Position numbers and translations under genes: made by a program
DNA from: Calothrix sp. PCC 7103
GTDB lineage: Bacteria; Cyanobacteriota; Cyanobacteriia; Cyanobacteriales; Nostocaceae
DNA: 64,000 nt
Direction of reading: 5' to 3'
Assembly (NCBI RefSeq): GCF_000331305.1
Contig: NZ_KB217478.1
Span: 4,995,595 to 5,059,594, forward strand
The notes under the pieces: generated by a model
What the model was told of the DNA's origin: nothing
The model's input: only the letters and a program-made list of their open reading frames with translations
Databases searched by the model: none
In this document: one piece after another, positions 19,327-26,366 of the stretch
Layout: each line of letters begins with the position of its first letter
Position numbering within the stretch: position 1 is the first letter of the stretch

Positions 19327-19511
19327 CTACACATCACGTACAAAATTAATACTAGTATAAACTTTTTGGAAACCAACGGACTCATACAAACGTAAGGCGC
19401 CGTTAGGGTTATCAGCATCAACACCAAGTCGCAGTTACAAGTGTTGATAAGATTTGCAATTACTGGTAAGTCTTTATCACTCTGTAAAGGGCGCCTCTTT
19501 AGATTTCGCAT
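19327..19511 (-). pseudogene. GNAT N-acetyltransferase remnant
   Basis: The first 25 codons (MRNLKRRPLQSDKDLPVIAN) read like the start of a GNAT enzyme. A different frame then gives a GNAT C-terminus, GVDADNPNGALRLYESVGF and a stop at 19327-19329. The acetyl-CoA-binding middle is missing, so this is an internally deleted and frameshifted relic. Confidence 0.7.
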
Positions 19512-19870
19512 TTCAAGCTTCCTATTGAAGTTTATACTACTTATATACTACAAAAGTAATTTAAAGTTTTCGGCAATGTTGTGGTTCATGTCATTAATTT
19601 TGAGAGGTTAAAGAAACGAACCGCAAAGGACGCAAAGGACGCAAAGGAAAAAAGAAGAGAAGAGAAGAGAAGAGAAGAGAAGAGAAGAGAAGAAAAGAGA
19701 ACTTCCCAAAACTTTTGATATAAACTAGTAATTGTCTGTGTCATAAGTTTTTTTGAGTTGATATTCTCTTGCTCTCCTCTCTCTATGTACAGACCAAATT
19801 AATTTGGTTTCTACGTATCTCAATAGTAATAAGATTCACCTAAAAAATAAGGATATGGAGTAGTAGGCAT
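19512..19870. repeat. Repeat-rich gap with GAAGA microsatellite
   Basis: GTTCATGTCATTAATTTTGA (about 19587) starts a copy of the MITE-like family also found at 57.8-58.2 kb, including CGCAAAGGACGCAAAGGA. It runs into a GAAGA tandem tract at about 19652-19700 and ends near GTCTGTGTCATAAG at 19735. No gene is seen. Confidence 0.6.
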
Positions 19871-19901
19871 AAAAAAAGGAGCAAAAATCTAGTTTTGCTC
19901 C
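19871..19901 (-). terminator. Intrinsic terminator of tuf
   Basis: On the minus strand GGAGCAAAACT...TTTTTGCTCC is followed by seven T (19871-19877). This is a textbook hairpin with T run 11 bases after the tuf stop, and would end the whole tRNA-tuf transcript. Confidence 0.85.
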
Positions 19902-19911
19902 CTTAAATAAA

Positions 19912-21138
19912 TTAATTAATAATTTTTGAGACAACACCGGCGCCGATAGTACGACCACCTTCACGGATAGCAAAGCGCATACCATCTTCAACTGCAATAG
20001 GTTCAAGTAGTTCAACGGTCATTTGTACTCTGTCACCAGGCATAACCATTTGTGCTTCACTACCATCATCTGCGGTAAAAGCTTGGACAGTACCAGTTAC
20101 ATCTGTCGTGCGTACAAAGAACTGCGGACGATACCCGGCAAAGAAAGGAGTTTTACGACCACCTTCTTTTTCTGTAAGCACATAAACTTCTGATTCCATC
20201 TTGGTATGTGGAGTAATTGAAGCAGGTTTAGCAATAACCATTCCCCGTTCAAGTTCATGTTTTTGCACACCTCGTAGTAATAAACCTACTTGGTCTCCAG
20301 CTATTGCTTCATCAAGTGTTTGCTTGAACATTTCCACACCTGTAACTGTAGCAGTGCGGGTAGTGGCGCCTATTAATTCTACAGTGTCGCCAACTTTAAC
20401 TTTGCCGCGTTCAACTCGACCACTAGCAACCGTACCGCGTCCAGTAATTGTAAACACGTCTTCAACTGCGAGTAAGAAAGGTTTATCAACTTCTCGTTCT
20501 GGTGTAGTGATATAAGAATCTACTGCATCCATTAAGCTATAGATTTTATCAACCCACACATCCTGACCGCGTATAGTTTTTGGGTTAGCAGTCATTTTTT
20601 CGAGCGCTAATAAACCTGAACCAGGAACGATGGGAATTTCATCACCAGGGAAATTGTATTCACTTAGTAATTCCCGAACTTCTAATTCAACTAGTTCAAG
20701 AAGTTCTGGGTCATCAACCATATCTTCCTTGTTAAGGAAAACTACTAACTTCGGTACACCTACTTGTCTACCTAGCAAAATATGCTCGCGCGTTTGGGGC
20801 ATCGGACCATCAGCAGCAGAAACTACTAATATTGCCCCATCCATTTGCGCGGCGCCTGTAATCATGTTTTTTACATAGTCAGCGTGACCAGGGCAGTCTA
20901 CATGGGCATAATGACGTGACGCTGTTTCATACTCAACATGAGCAGTATTAATTGTAATACCGCGCTGCTTTTCTTCAGGCGCCGAGTCAATTTGGTCATA
21001 TCCCGTAGGCTTAGACCAACCAAGCGCAGCCAGAGTCATTGTAATAGCCGCCGTCAACGTAGTTTTACCGTGGTCAACATGACCAATAGTGCCAATGTTT
21101 ACATGGGGTTTAGTCCGATTAAACTTAGCGCGTGCCAT
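19912..21138 (-). CDS. tuf: Elongation factor Tu, lone copy after the tRNA array
   Basis: 408 residues. GTPase motifs [18 protein letters not shown] and NKED are intact, and domains 2 and 3 are complete. EF-Tu delivers aminoacyl-tRNA to the ribosome. In cyanobacteria tuf normally sits in the rpsL-rpsG-fusA-tuf operon; here there is no ribosomal gene, and the tRNA-Lys of the array ends 36 bp upstream. Compared from memory with the usual cyanobacterial EF-Tu it differs at many sites (for example [19 protein letters not shown] and LLGRQVG), suggesting a second, specialised paralogue. AAGGAG precedes the ATG. Confidence 0.92.
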   Translation of the reverse strand: MARAKFNRTKPHVNIGTIGHVDHGKTTLTAAITMTLAALGWSKPTGYDQIDSAPEEKQRGITINTAHVEYETASRHYAHVDCPGHADYVKNMITGAAQMDGAILVVSAADGPMPQTREHILLGRQVGVPKLVVFLNKEDMVDDPELLELVELEVRELLSEYNFPGDEIPIVPGSGLLALEKMTANPKTIRGQDVWVDKIYSLMDAVDSYITTPEREVDKPFLLAVEDVFTITGRGTVASGRVERGKVKVGDTVELIGATTRTATVTGVEMFKQTLDEAIAGDQVGLLLRGVQKHELERGMVIAKPASITPHTKMESEVYVLTEKEGGRKTPFFAGYRPQFFVRTTDVTGTVQAFTADDGSEAQMVMPGDRVQMTVELLEPIAVEDGMRFAIREGGRTIGAGVVSKIIN

Positions 21139-21173
21139 GCATATTTACTCCTTTTAATTTTATATAAGTTAAG

Positions 21174-21245
21174 TGGGTGGTAGAGGAATCGAACCTCTAT
21201 GGTGCTGATTAAAAGTCAGCTGCATAACCACTCTGCCAACCACCC
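21174..21245 (-). tRNA. tRNA-Lys (TTT)
   Basis: 72 nt; acceptor GGGTGGT/ACCACCC, anticodon loop CTTTTAA, T-loop TTCGATT, discriminator A. CCA not encoded. Last tRNA before tuf. Confidence 0.92.
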
Positions 21246-21300
21246 AAAATATCTGTATTTGTCTTTCTCTTGTGGAGCGGGCATCCCTGCCCGCCCCAAT

Positions 21301-21387
21301 AGGAAGGTGGAAGAGTCGAACTTCTACAGTATCTCTACTGCACTCTGGTATTCCAAACCAGTCGCCATCCACATAGCAGCACCTTCC
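21301..21387 (-). tRNA. tRNA-Ser (GGA)
   Basis: 87 nt class II tRNA with a long variable arm; acceptor GGAAGGT/ACCTTCC, anticodon loop TTGGAAT, T-loop TTCGACT. Discriminator T instead of the usual G, which may weaken charging. Confidence 0.88.
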
Positions 21388-21405
21388 AAGCCTTACAAAA
21401 AGGAA

Positions 21406-21488
21406 CGGAAGATAGAGGTATCGAACCCCCAGGTATTACCCTGCCCCAGTTTTCGAGGCTGGTTGCCCTCCCTTGAGCAGTATCTTCC
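21406..21488 (-). tRNA. tRNA-Ser (CGA)
   Basis: 83 nt; acceptor GGAAGAT/ATCTTCC, anticodon loop CTCGAAA, long variable arm, discriminator G. The anticodon stem closes with a C-A mismatch. Confidence 0.85.
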
Positions 21489-21495
21489 ATTACTA

Positions 21496-21569
21496 GTCCA
21501 CCTAGAAGGTACTGCCCCTTCTAACTCTGTGTTATCAGCACAGCGCCTCGCTTTTCGGCTTTAGGTGGA
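21496..21569 (-). tRNA. Degenerate tRNA-Ile (GAT)
   Basis: 74 nt; acceptor TCCACCT/AGGTGGA and anticodon arm CTGTG-CTGATAA-CACAG are intact, but the T-loop lacks TTCRA (GGGGCAGTACC instead) and the D-loop is aberrant. It probably cannot fold normally. Confidence 0.65.
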
Positions 21570-21572
21570 TAA

Positions 21573-21658
21573 GCGGAAGTTGAGAGAATCGAACTCTCGA
21601 CGGTATAAACCGCAGCCGTGTTCAAAACGGTGTCCTCGTCCATGCCGGACAACTTCCG
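21573..21658 (-). tRNA. tRNA-Ser (TGA)
   Basis: 86 nt class II; acceptor CGGAAGT/ACTTCCG, anticodon loop TTTGAAC, long variable arm, T-loop TTCGATT. One A-C mismatch in the anticodon stem; discriminator C is unusual for Ser. Confidence 0.85.
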
Positions 21659-21665
21659 TATAATG

Positions 21666-21741
21666 GGCGCCAAACGGGACTTGAACCCGTTAATTACTTG
21701 CTCCACAAGCAAGTGCCTCGACCACTTTGGCTTCTGGCGCC
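21666..21741 (-). tRNA. tRNA-His (GTG)
   Basis: 76 nt including a genome-encoded G at position -1 facing C73, the identity pair of HisRS. Acceptor GCGCCAG/TTGGCGC, anticodon stem CTTGC/GCAAG, loop TTGTGGA. Confidence 0.9.
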
Positions 21742-21744
21742 ACA

Positions 21745-21818
21745 TGGAATCAAGGGAACTCGAATCCCTAACCTCTAGTTTGCAAGACTAGCGCTCTATC
21801 CATTTGAGCTATGACCCC
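21745..21818 (-). tRNA. tRNA-Ala (TGC)
   Basis: 74 nt; acceptor GGGGTCA/TGATTCC with two G-T pairs at 3-70 and 4-69 (the G3-U70 pair is the AlaRS identity element), anticodon loop CTTGCAA, discriminator A. Confidence 0.93.
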
Positions 21819-21825
21819 GTATTGT

Positions 21826-22566
21826 TTACTCTCGCCAATTCCACACAGCATCTTTGCCTGTGAGTTCTGGTAGGTAGATTCCATCTAACTTGTTGGGACG
21901 GACATATTTAACTAGAAAGTCAACTTTCCATACACGTTCGGAACTTTTACCTGGACTTATTAATGTGTTTCTTTCAACTCGCCATATTGCACCTTCAACA
22001 GGGTCAATGGCGCCATGTCCAGAAACTTGAATTGCTTCTATAGCTTGTTCGATGGTGAAAGGATTTCCGGTATGTAATAAACGTGGTTGAATAAACCCGT
22101 AATCTTTTATACGCTCGGTTACTTCTGCGAGAGGGCTTCTTTGCTTACCTTGCATAATGTCGAATGCTACAAAAGGCTCGTGTGGCAAGTTATATCTAGT
22201 ACCATGAGCTTGTGCTAACCATTCGCCACATAATCGTTCGCCATCTTTAAGAACAGCTAAGAACCTATCTTCTTGTTTATGTACCCACTTGGCAAATAAC
22301 CAATGCTGTTTAAAAGGAGATGTATCAGCTAAATATCCCGCACGTGTTAGGGAATAAATTTTGCCATCAATTCTGGCGATTCCTACATTTGAACCATCGA
22401 GCTTTTCTTGAACGATGACATTATCATGTTTATCACGCACTTTCTCGGTGGAGATACGGTTTTGACCTTCGTTACACTTATAATCAGCTGGACCCATCCG
22501 AGAACCAGGCAAGTGTGGGATATGACCGTAGTTTTTAGTACCTAGAGGCTTTCGTTGTAATTCCAT
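21826..22566 (-). CDS. RNA ligase (Rnl2-like nucleotidyltransferase)
   Basis: 246 residues. Motif I EKLDGSN puts the AMP-accepting Lys at about 55. Motif III is FVAFDIM (132-138), motif IV EGAIWRV (191-197) and motif V KVDFLVKY (214-221). All five ligase motifs are there, so it should seal RNA 3'-OH and 5'-phosphate ends in the cytoplasm. It lies inside the tRNA array, 7 bp after tRNA-Ala and 35 bp before tRNA-Arg, on the same strand. By analogy with phage tRNA repair, cleaved tRNAs are the likely substrate. No end-healing kinase/phosphatase is seen in the window. Confidence 0.9.
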   Translation of the reverse strand: MELQRKPLGTKNYGHIPHLPGSRMGPADYKCNEGQNRISTEKVRDKHDNVIVQEKLDGSNVGIARIDGKIYSLTRAGYLADTSPFKQHWLFAKWVHKQEDRFLAVLKDGERLCGEWLAQAHGTRYNLPHEPFVAFDIMQGKQRSPLAEVTERIKDYGFIQPRLLHTGNPFTIEQAIEAIQVSGHGAIDPVEGAIWRVERNTLISPGKSSERVWKVDFLVKYVRPNKLDGIYLPELTGKDAVWNWRE

Positions 22567-22601
22567 TCATTTTAGTTTTCCTCAAATATAGTATATGAAA
22601 G

Positions 22602-22674
22602 CAGGAGTAGTAGGACTTAAACCTACAACCGTCCGGGTAGAAGCCGGATGCTCTATTCATTAAGCTATACTCCC
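22602..22674 (-). tRNA. tRNA-Arg (TCT)
   Basis: 73 nt; acceptor GGGAGTA/TACTCCT, anticodon arm TCCGG-CTTCTAC-CCGGA, T-loop TTTAAGT, discriminator G. Confidence 0.9.
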
Positions 22675-22678
22675 ACGA

Positions 22679-22749
22679 AGCGGATAACGAGCATCGAACT
22701 CGTACCAAGAGTTTGGAAAACTCACATGCTGCCGTTACACCATATCCGC
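22679..22749 (-). tRNA. tRNA-Gly (TCC)
   Basis: 71 nt; acceptor GCGGATA/TATCCGC, anticodon loop TTTCCAA, T-loop TTCGATG, discriminator T as usual for Gly. One T-T mismatch in the anticodon stem. Confidence 0.9.
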
Positions 22750-22757
22750 GTATTTAG

Positions 22758-23609
22758 TCAAAGAAACCCGGTTTCTAGGATTTTTGAGTTAAATTCCTTA
22801 AATGTTTCTTGCTGTTTACTTGAGTCAAAAACTGAAAAAACTACGCTTTTAAATCTGCCCCAAAATGGATTATTGGGTAACAGTAAATCAGCAAACATTT
22901 GGGCAACCATTGATGGTTCATTTCTAAATACACCACATCCCCAGGCGCCTAACACCAAAGCATCACATTTATTATCAGCAGCTAAACTCAATAACTTACT
23001 ACCGCGAACTCGAAGCACTTCAGGAATCTTATTAACATCCTGCGGTTGATTTCTTTTCACTTCTCCAGCATTAGGCGCCGGACTTGTAATAAAATCAACA
23101 AAATAAGGCTGCTCTAATAACGCTCCCTCATCATCTTTAAAAACTGGACAACCAGGAGAATAAATCATCCTATCGCTATATAAAAGTGATTTATTACTGC
23201 GATGAAAATCATAGTACTCAGGGCATTTTAAAAGGCTTTGGTAAAGTCCGCTACTACGTGCTAAACTCTCTTCTTGTGCTTGGGCGCCTTTAAGAAATCC
23301 ACCTCCAGGATTTTTAGCAGAAGCAAAATTGAGAACACCAATTTTTTGATATTGTTGGCTTCGTGCAATACGTTCCGCTCCTATTAAGCTTGTTTCATTC
23401 CTTACTTCAAACTCAGTATTAGAGAATTGAGGAGCAGTAGAAAGAACTTTTTGCTGAATATCTAAGAGATTATCAGGGTTATAGCATTTTGTATTATTTA
23501 CACAATATGCTAATTCTTGAGTAATATCAACTTGATTACCATTTTCTAAAATATAATGACCAGTTTCTAGAATTGAGAGCGTGTTTTGAGCTATTGCAGT
23601 TCGTTTCAT
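22758..23609 (-). CDS. Microbial-type poly(ADP-ribose) glycohydrolase (TIGR02452/DUF2263-like)
   Basis: 283 residues. The PARG signature is present: GGG (102-104), seven residues, then QEE (112-114) with the catalytic Glu, in NPGGGFLKGAQAQEES. The macrodomain continues with YSPGCPVFKDD, FITSPAPNAGEV and LGAWGCGVFRN. Such enzymes remove ADP-ribose chains or monomers from proteins and possibly nucleic acids. The gene is on the array strand, 8 bp before tRNA-Gly. Its last codons (ILETGFL-stop) come from an AGAAACCCGGTTTCT repeat, so the C-terminus was probably remodelled. Confidence 0.88.
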   Translation of the reverse strand: MKRTAIAQNTLSILETGHYILENGNQVDITQELAYCVNNTKCYNPDNLLDIQQKVLSTAPQFSNTEFEVRNETSLIGAERIARSQQYQKIGVLNFASAKNPGGGFLKGAQAQEESLARSSGLYQSLLKCPEYYDFHRSNKSLLYSDRMIYSPGCPVFKDDEGALLEQPYFVDFITSPAPNAGEVKRNQPQDVNKIPEVLRVRGSKLLSLAADNKCDALVLGAWGCGVFRNEPSMVAQMFADLLLPNNPFWGRFKSVVFSVFDSSKQQETFKEFNSKILETGFL

Positions 23610-23638
23610 ATTTAGAGATTGAATATTTTGCTGACCAC

Positions 23639-23746
23639 TCAGCCAGGTGGAAATCTCAAGGACTTTATGGCGCCGTTTTGTAAAGTCTTAGTAGCCGAAT
23701 CAATACGTTTTTGCAATAGTGTTAACTCTGCCAAAGCATCAGTCAC
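23639..23746 (-). CDS. Possible small fragment upstream of the PARG gene
   Basis: A 35-codon frame from GTG reads VTDALAELTLLQKRIDSATK and ends RFPPG-stop. It looks protein-like (amphipathic helix) but is very short and lacks a well-placed ribosome binding site; AGGAGG lies about 25 bases upstream. Possibly the relic of a longer gene. Confidence 0.25.
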   Translation of the reverse strand: MTDALAELTLLQKRIDSATKTLQNGAIKSLRFPPG

Positions 23747-23833
23747 CGTTATTACAGCTATTTATTTTACACACCTCCTAATTGCCTTTATAAAGAATGG
23801 CATAGTTACTTTTAATATGGTGAAATTTTAAGG

Positions 23834-23905
23834 AGCTGGAGAAGGAAGTTGAATCCTTAACCTTCCGATTACAAGTCGGATGCTCTGCCAATTGAGCTAC
23901 AAAGC
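23834..23905 (-). tRNA. Degenerate tRNA-Thr (TGT)
   Basis: 72 nt; anticodon arm TCCGA-CTTGTAA-TCGGA and T-arm are good, but the 5' acceptor strand (GCTTTG) no longer matches the 3' strand (CTCCAGC) and seems one base short. Confidence 0.7.
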
Positions 23906-23919
23906 GCGTACATATATAT

Positions 23920-23996
23920 TGGTGACGGGGGCAAGGAGTTGCACCTGCCGATGTGAGGCTTATGAGACCTCCAAGACACTCTTTCTTCATCCCCGC
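23920..23996 (-). tRNA. Aberrant tRNA-Met-like gene (CAT)
   Basis: Anticodon arm GAGGT-CTCATAA-GCCTC and a D-arm AAGA/TCTT can be drawn, with acceptor GCGGGGA against CCCCCGT. The T-stem has one extra T (GCAGG versus CCTTGC). Outside the acceptor, TGGTGA (24000-24005) and TCACCA (23920-23925) can pair, extending the stem. Confidence 0.55.
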
Positions 23997-24007
23997 ATAT
24001 CACCAAG

Positions 24008-24081
24008 TACCCCTGGTTGAATTTGAATCAACATCCTCTTCGTCCTAAGCGAAGCGCCTCTACCAGTTGGGCTACAGGGGC
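24008..24081 (-). tRNA. tRNA with Leu anticodon TAG but short variable loop
   Basis: 74 nt; acceptor GCCCCTG/CAGGGGT, anticodon arm CTTCG-CTTAGGA-CGAAG, variable loop only AGGAT, T-arm GTTGA-TTCAAAT-TCAAC, discriminator A. The anticodon UAG reads CUA (Leu), yet normal tRNA-Leu has a long variable arm. Confidence 0.82.
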
Positions 24082-24085
24082 AAAG

Positions 24086-24158
24086 TCGGGATGACAAGGA
24101 TCGAACTTGTGACATCTTGCTCCCAAAGCAAGCGCGCTACCAACTGCGCTACATCCCG
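24086..24158 (-). tRNA. tRNA-Pro (TGG)
   Basis: 73 nt; acceptor CGGGATG/CATCCCG, anticodon arm CTTGC-TTTGGGA-GCAAG, T-loop TTCGATC, discriminator A. Confidence 0.93.
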
Positions 24159-24214
24159 TTTATGCTTTTTTTTAACTATGGTGGAAAACAAACTTACGCC
24201 TGTTTTCTCACTAA

Positions 24215-24289
24215 TGCCCCTGACAGAACTCGAATCTGTATCCTCTTTATCTTAAGTAAAGTGCCTCTTTCCAATTGGGCTACAGGGGC
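24215..24289 (-). tRNA. tRNA with Leu anticodon TAA but short variable loop
   Basis: 75 nt; acceptor GCCCCTG/CAGGGGC, anticodon arm CTTTA-CTTAAGA-TAAAG, variable loop AGGAT, T-arm ACAGA-TTCGAGT-TCTGT, discriminator A. Same body as the TAG gene at 24008-24081; no group I intron in the anticodon loop. Confidence 0.82.
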
Positions 24290-24353
24290 AGAAATTTTAT
24301 AAACAATAAATTAGTCCAAACATTAACCTCCTTTACAATTGTGTATTGTTAAA

Positions 24354-24605
24354 TGCACCTGGCAGAATTTGAATCCGCAGCCTCCTAATTTTGAATTAGG
24401 CGCCTATCTCGGATTTCTCACAAAGATTTTGATGACTAGCCAAAAACCTTATGAAGCTTACGTTTGAGATAAAATGCTCTATTCCATACTGTTAGATTTG
24501 TGCAGCGTCTAAAACGCTCGAAACTGAAGCTAGATAAAGGTTTGGGTAATAGTAGCACACCGCTTGTGAGAAATGCGGGCTATGCACCAGTTGGGCTACA
24601 GGTGC
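24354..24605 (-). tRNA. tRNA with Leu anticodon CAA, split by an insertion in the D-loop
   Basis: 5' part 24605-24586 (GCACCTG, GCCC, AACTGGT) and 3' part from about 24404 down (AGGCG, anticodon arm CCTAA-TTCAAAA-TTAGG, short variable loop, T-arm, CAGGTGC, discriminator A). About 180 bp of foreign DNA sits in the D-loop. Third member of the class I tRNA-Leu-like set; probably inactive. Confidence 0.75.
24405..24585. mobile_element. MITE-like insertion in a tRNA
   Basis: About 180 bp without an ORF of note, ending in inverted repeats ATTTCTCACAA (24413-24423) and TTGTGAGAAAT (24564-24574). It looks like a non-autonomous transposable element. A clean target duplication is not visible. Confidence 0.65.
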
Positions 24606-24693
24606 ATACTTTTTTAGTCCTAGTAATATTTAAAACTCATAAACTACCATTTTTGATGTGGTCAGTTTGTTTGAGTTGAGTTATAGGTCTAAA

Positions 24694-24766
24694 CTGGGGA
24701 GATAGGGATCGAACCTATATTTTTCCGCTTTCAAAGAGCGGTGCCATACCTTTAGGCGACTCCCCA
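24694..24766 (-). tRNA. tRNA-Gln (TTG)
   Basis: 73 nt; acceptor TGGGGAG/CTCCCCA, T8-C9, anticodon arm CCGCT-CTTTGAA-AGCGG, discriminator G, all typical of bacterial Gln tRNA. Confidence 0.93.
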
Positions 24767-24775
24767 AGGGAGATT

Positions 24776-25549
24776 TTAGCTGTTATTATAAATTGGGATT
24801 TTAGATTGATTTTGTTTATTCCAATATCCTCTTGGTGGTTTCTCTATTTCATAAGCTTTACACCATTTTTCTATTGCTTTATCGCTAACGCCAAAATCTT
24901 TAGCGATTAAAGTAGTAGGCTTTAACCAAACTAATTTTTTTAATTCTTGCTTAGATGGATGCTCTACTTTTCTTCTTTTAAAATTTGAGCGTATTGAAGC
25001 GCACTTTCTACAAAAACCTAACTTAGAATATTTGGTAATAGGAGCATGACATTGAGAACAACAAAAAAGCTCTATTCGAGAATAACTTATTCTTCTACCT
25101 GCGAAAGTTGGTGTCTGACTATGGCAGTTAGGACATAATATACGTAAATTTTCAAGCCTATTGTCGTTTGCAATACCATTAATGTGGTCTAGTTGTAGAC
25201 TTAAGCGCTTTCCATTCCATTCTGGTGAAATACCACATTCATAACATTTTTCCTCTAGTAAAGATTCTTCAATTAAGCGACGTTTTAGTTCCACTCTGCT
25301 GTATGAACAACCTACAGTTAAAACTTTTTCTAATGGAACTTTCCTTTGCTGAGAATACCTCCTAAAACCAATTGTATTATCTCCTTTGGGCGGAACTATA
25401 CCATGCCTTTCACACCAATAATAAAACTGCTTGTAATTGCCACCAGCAGATCGTAATCCTAAGTATTGGAGGCATTGCTTGACAGAAGAACAGCACCTTA
25501 CAGCTTCCTCTACTTTCGATTTATTTGAAAGCACACTTTGACTTGGCAT
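24776..25549 (-). CDS. HNH endonuclease-like protein inside the array
   Basis: 257 residues from ATG 25549; a TTG 33 bases earlier is in frame. The centre holds CYECG, LQLDHINGIANDNRLENL and LCPNCHSQ, a Cys4 HNH fold of the homing-endonuclease type. A second pair of CxxC knuckles (CCSQC, FCRKC) and a helix-turn-helix-like C-terminus (IAKDFGVSDKAIEKW) follow. It may have spread with the array or help mobilise it. It lies 9 bp before tRNA-Gln. Confidence 0.85.
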   Translation of the reverse strand: MPSQSVLSNKSKVEEAVRCCSSVKQCLQYLGLRSAGGNYKQFYYWCERHGIVPPKGDNTIGFRRYSQQRKVPLEKVLTVGCSYSRVELKRRLIEESLLEEKCYECGISPEWNGKRLSLQLDHINGIANDNRLENLRILCPNCHSQTPTFAGRRISYSRIELFCCSQCHAPITKYSKLGFCRKCASIRSNFKRRKVEHPSKQELKKLVWLKPTTLIAKDFGVSDKAIEKWCKAYEIEKPPRGYWNKQNQSKIPIYNNS

Positions 25550-25784
25550 ACTAAGCTTCAATAAAATATTTTTCGGTAGCAAATAATTATAAAATAAAAG
25601 CTGCTAGTTTAATTAAATAATTAAGTTTTCGGAAAGTTATTGTATTTCAAGCTTTAGAGGACTGCTACTTACTAAATTCATCCACCTGGTCATAAACTCC
25701 TTGAATAAGTCAGGCTTTAAATAACGCCAAGAGCGCTAACCTGACTCTATAGCTAAATCTAGCTATCAGGAAGTATATAAATAG

Positions 25785-25856
25785 CTGCCCTGGTAAGTAT
25801 CGAACTTACGACCTCACGGTTAACAGCCGTTTGCTCTACCACTGAGCTACAGGGCA
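25785..25856 (-). tRNA. tRNA-Asn (GTT)
   Basis: 72 nt; acceptor TGCCCTG/CAGGGCA, anticodon loop CTGTTAA, T-arm GTAAG-TTCGATA-CTTAC, discriminator G. Confidence 0.92.
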
Positions 25857-25862
25857 ACGAAG

Positions 25863-25936
25863 CCCCCCAAGTCGGAATCGAACCGACGACCTTCTGTGCT
25901 TCAAACAGACGCTACTACCATCTGAGCTATTGGGGG
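25863..25936 (-). tRNA. tRNA-Phe (GAA)
   Basis: 74 nt; acceptor CCCCCAA/TTGGGGG, anticodon arm TCTGT-TTGAAGC-ACAGA, T-arm GTCGG-TTCGATT-CCGAC. Position 37 is G where Phe normally has A, and the discriminator is G instead of A. Confidence 0.82.
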
Positions 25937-25943
25937 ATAAATG

Positions 25944-26015
25944 AGAAGGGATGGGAATTTCTGTCATGGACTGGTTTAATTTAACTCGTCGAATCAGCCA
26001 CTCTACCACCCCTCC
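25944..26015 (-). tRNA. Degenerate tRNA-like element, identity unclear
   Basis: Acceptor GGAGGGG pairs with TCCCTTC and the D-arm start TGGTAGAGTGG looks tRNA-like, but the T-arm is broken and no clean anticodon stem can be drawn (GACGAGTTAAATTAAACC). Probably a decayed Ser-type tRNA. Confidence 0.45.
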
Positions 26016-26022
26016 TATGTAA

Positions 26023-26096
26023 TGAGCGCGCAAGGACTCAAACCTTGAATCTTCAGTTTCGTAGACTGACGTGTTATTCAGTTACACTACGCACTC
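26023..26096 (-). tRNA. tRNA-Arg (ACG)
   Basis: 74 nt; acceptor GAGTGCG/CGCGCTC, D-stem GTGT/ACAC, anticodon arm TCAGT-CTACGAA-ACTGA, T-loop TTTGAGT, discriminator A. Confidence 0.92.
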
Positions 26097-26099
26097 ATG

Positions 26100-26190
26100 G
26101 GATTTTAGATTGTTAGGGCGGGCGGGTTTATAGATATCTTGGAAGAATTGGAAATCTTGGTTAACCCGCCCTTACACATGGGCATTGATT
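26100..26190. repeat. Spacer palindrome between tRNAs
   Basis: TTAGGGCGGGCGGGTTTA and TTAACCCGCCCTTA face each other about 40 bp apart. A dispersed palindromic repeat inserted between tRNA-Arg and tRNA-Ser, able to form a hairpin in the array transcript. Confidence 0.6.
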
Positions 26191-26277
26191 AGGAGAGAGA
26201 GGGGATCGAACCCTCGGTAGATATTGCTACCTACTTCCTCTTAGCAGGAGGACGCTTTACCACTCAGCCACCTCTCC
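26191..26277 (-). tRNA. tRNA-Ser (GCT)
   Basis: 87 nt class II; acceptor GGAGAGG/TCTCTCC, anticodon arm TCCTC-CTGCTAA-GAGGA, long variable arm, T-loop TTCGATC; discriminator T, unusual for Ser. Confidence 0.9.
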
Positions 26278-26281
26278 ACAA

Positions 26282-26363
26282 TGGGCCGGGAAAGAATTGA
26301 ACTTTCAACGCTGTTCGCGGCTGTTTTACAGACAGTTGCCTACACCAATAGGCGAGCCGACCC
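26282..26363 (-). tRNA. tRNA-Tyr (GTA)
   Basis: 82 nt class II; acceptor GGGTCGG/CCGGCCC, anticodon loop CTGTAAA, long variable arm, T-loop TTCAATT, discriminator A. Confidence 0.9.
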
Positions 26364-26366
26364 ATG

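Noticed and set aside
24008-24081. Amber suppressor tRNA
   Set aside because: The anticodon is UAG, which reads CUA. A suppressor of UAG would need the anticodon CUA.
24405-24585. Group I intron in tRNA-Leu
   Set aside because: The insertion is in the D-loop rather than the anticodon loop, and it ends in inverted repeats.
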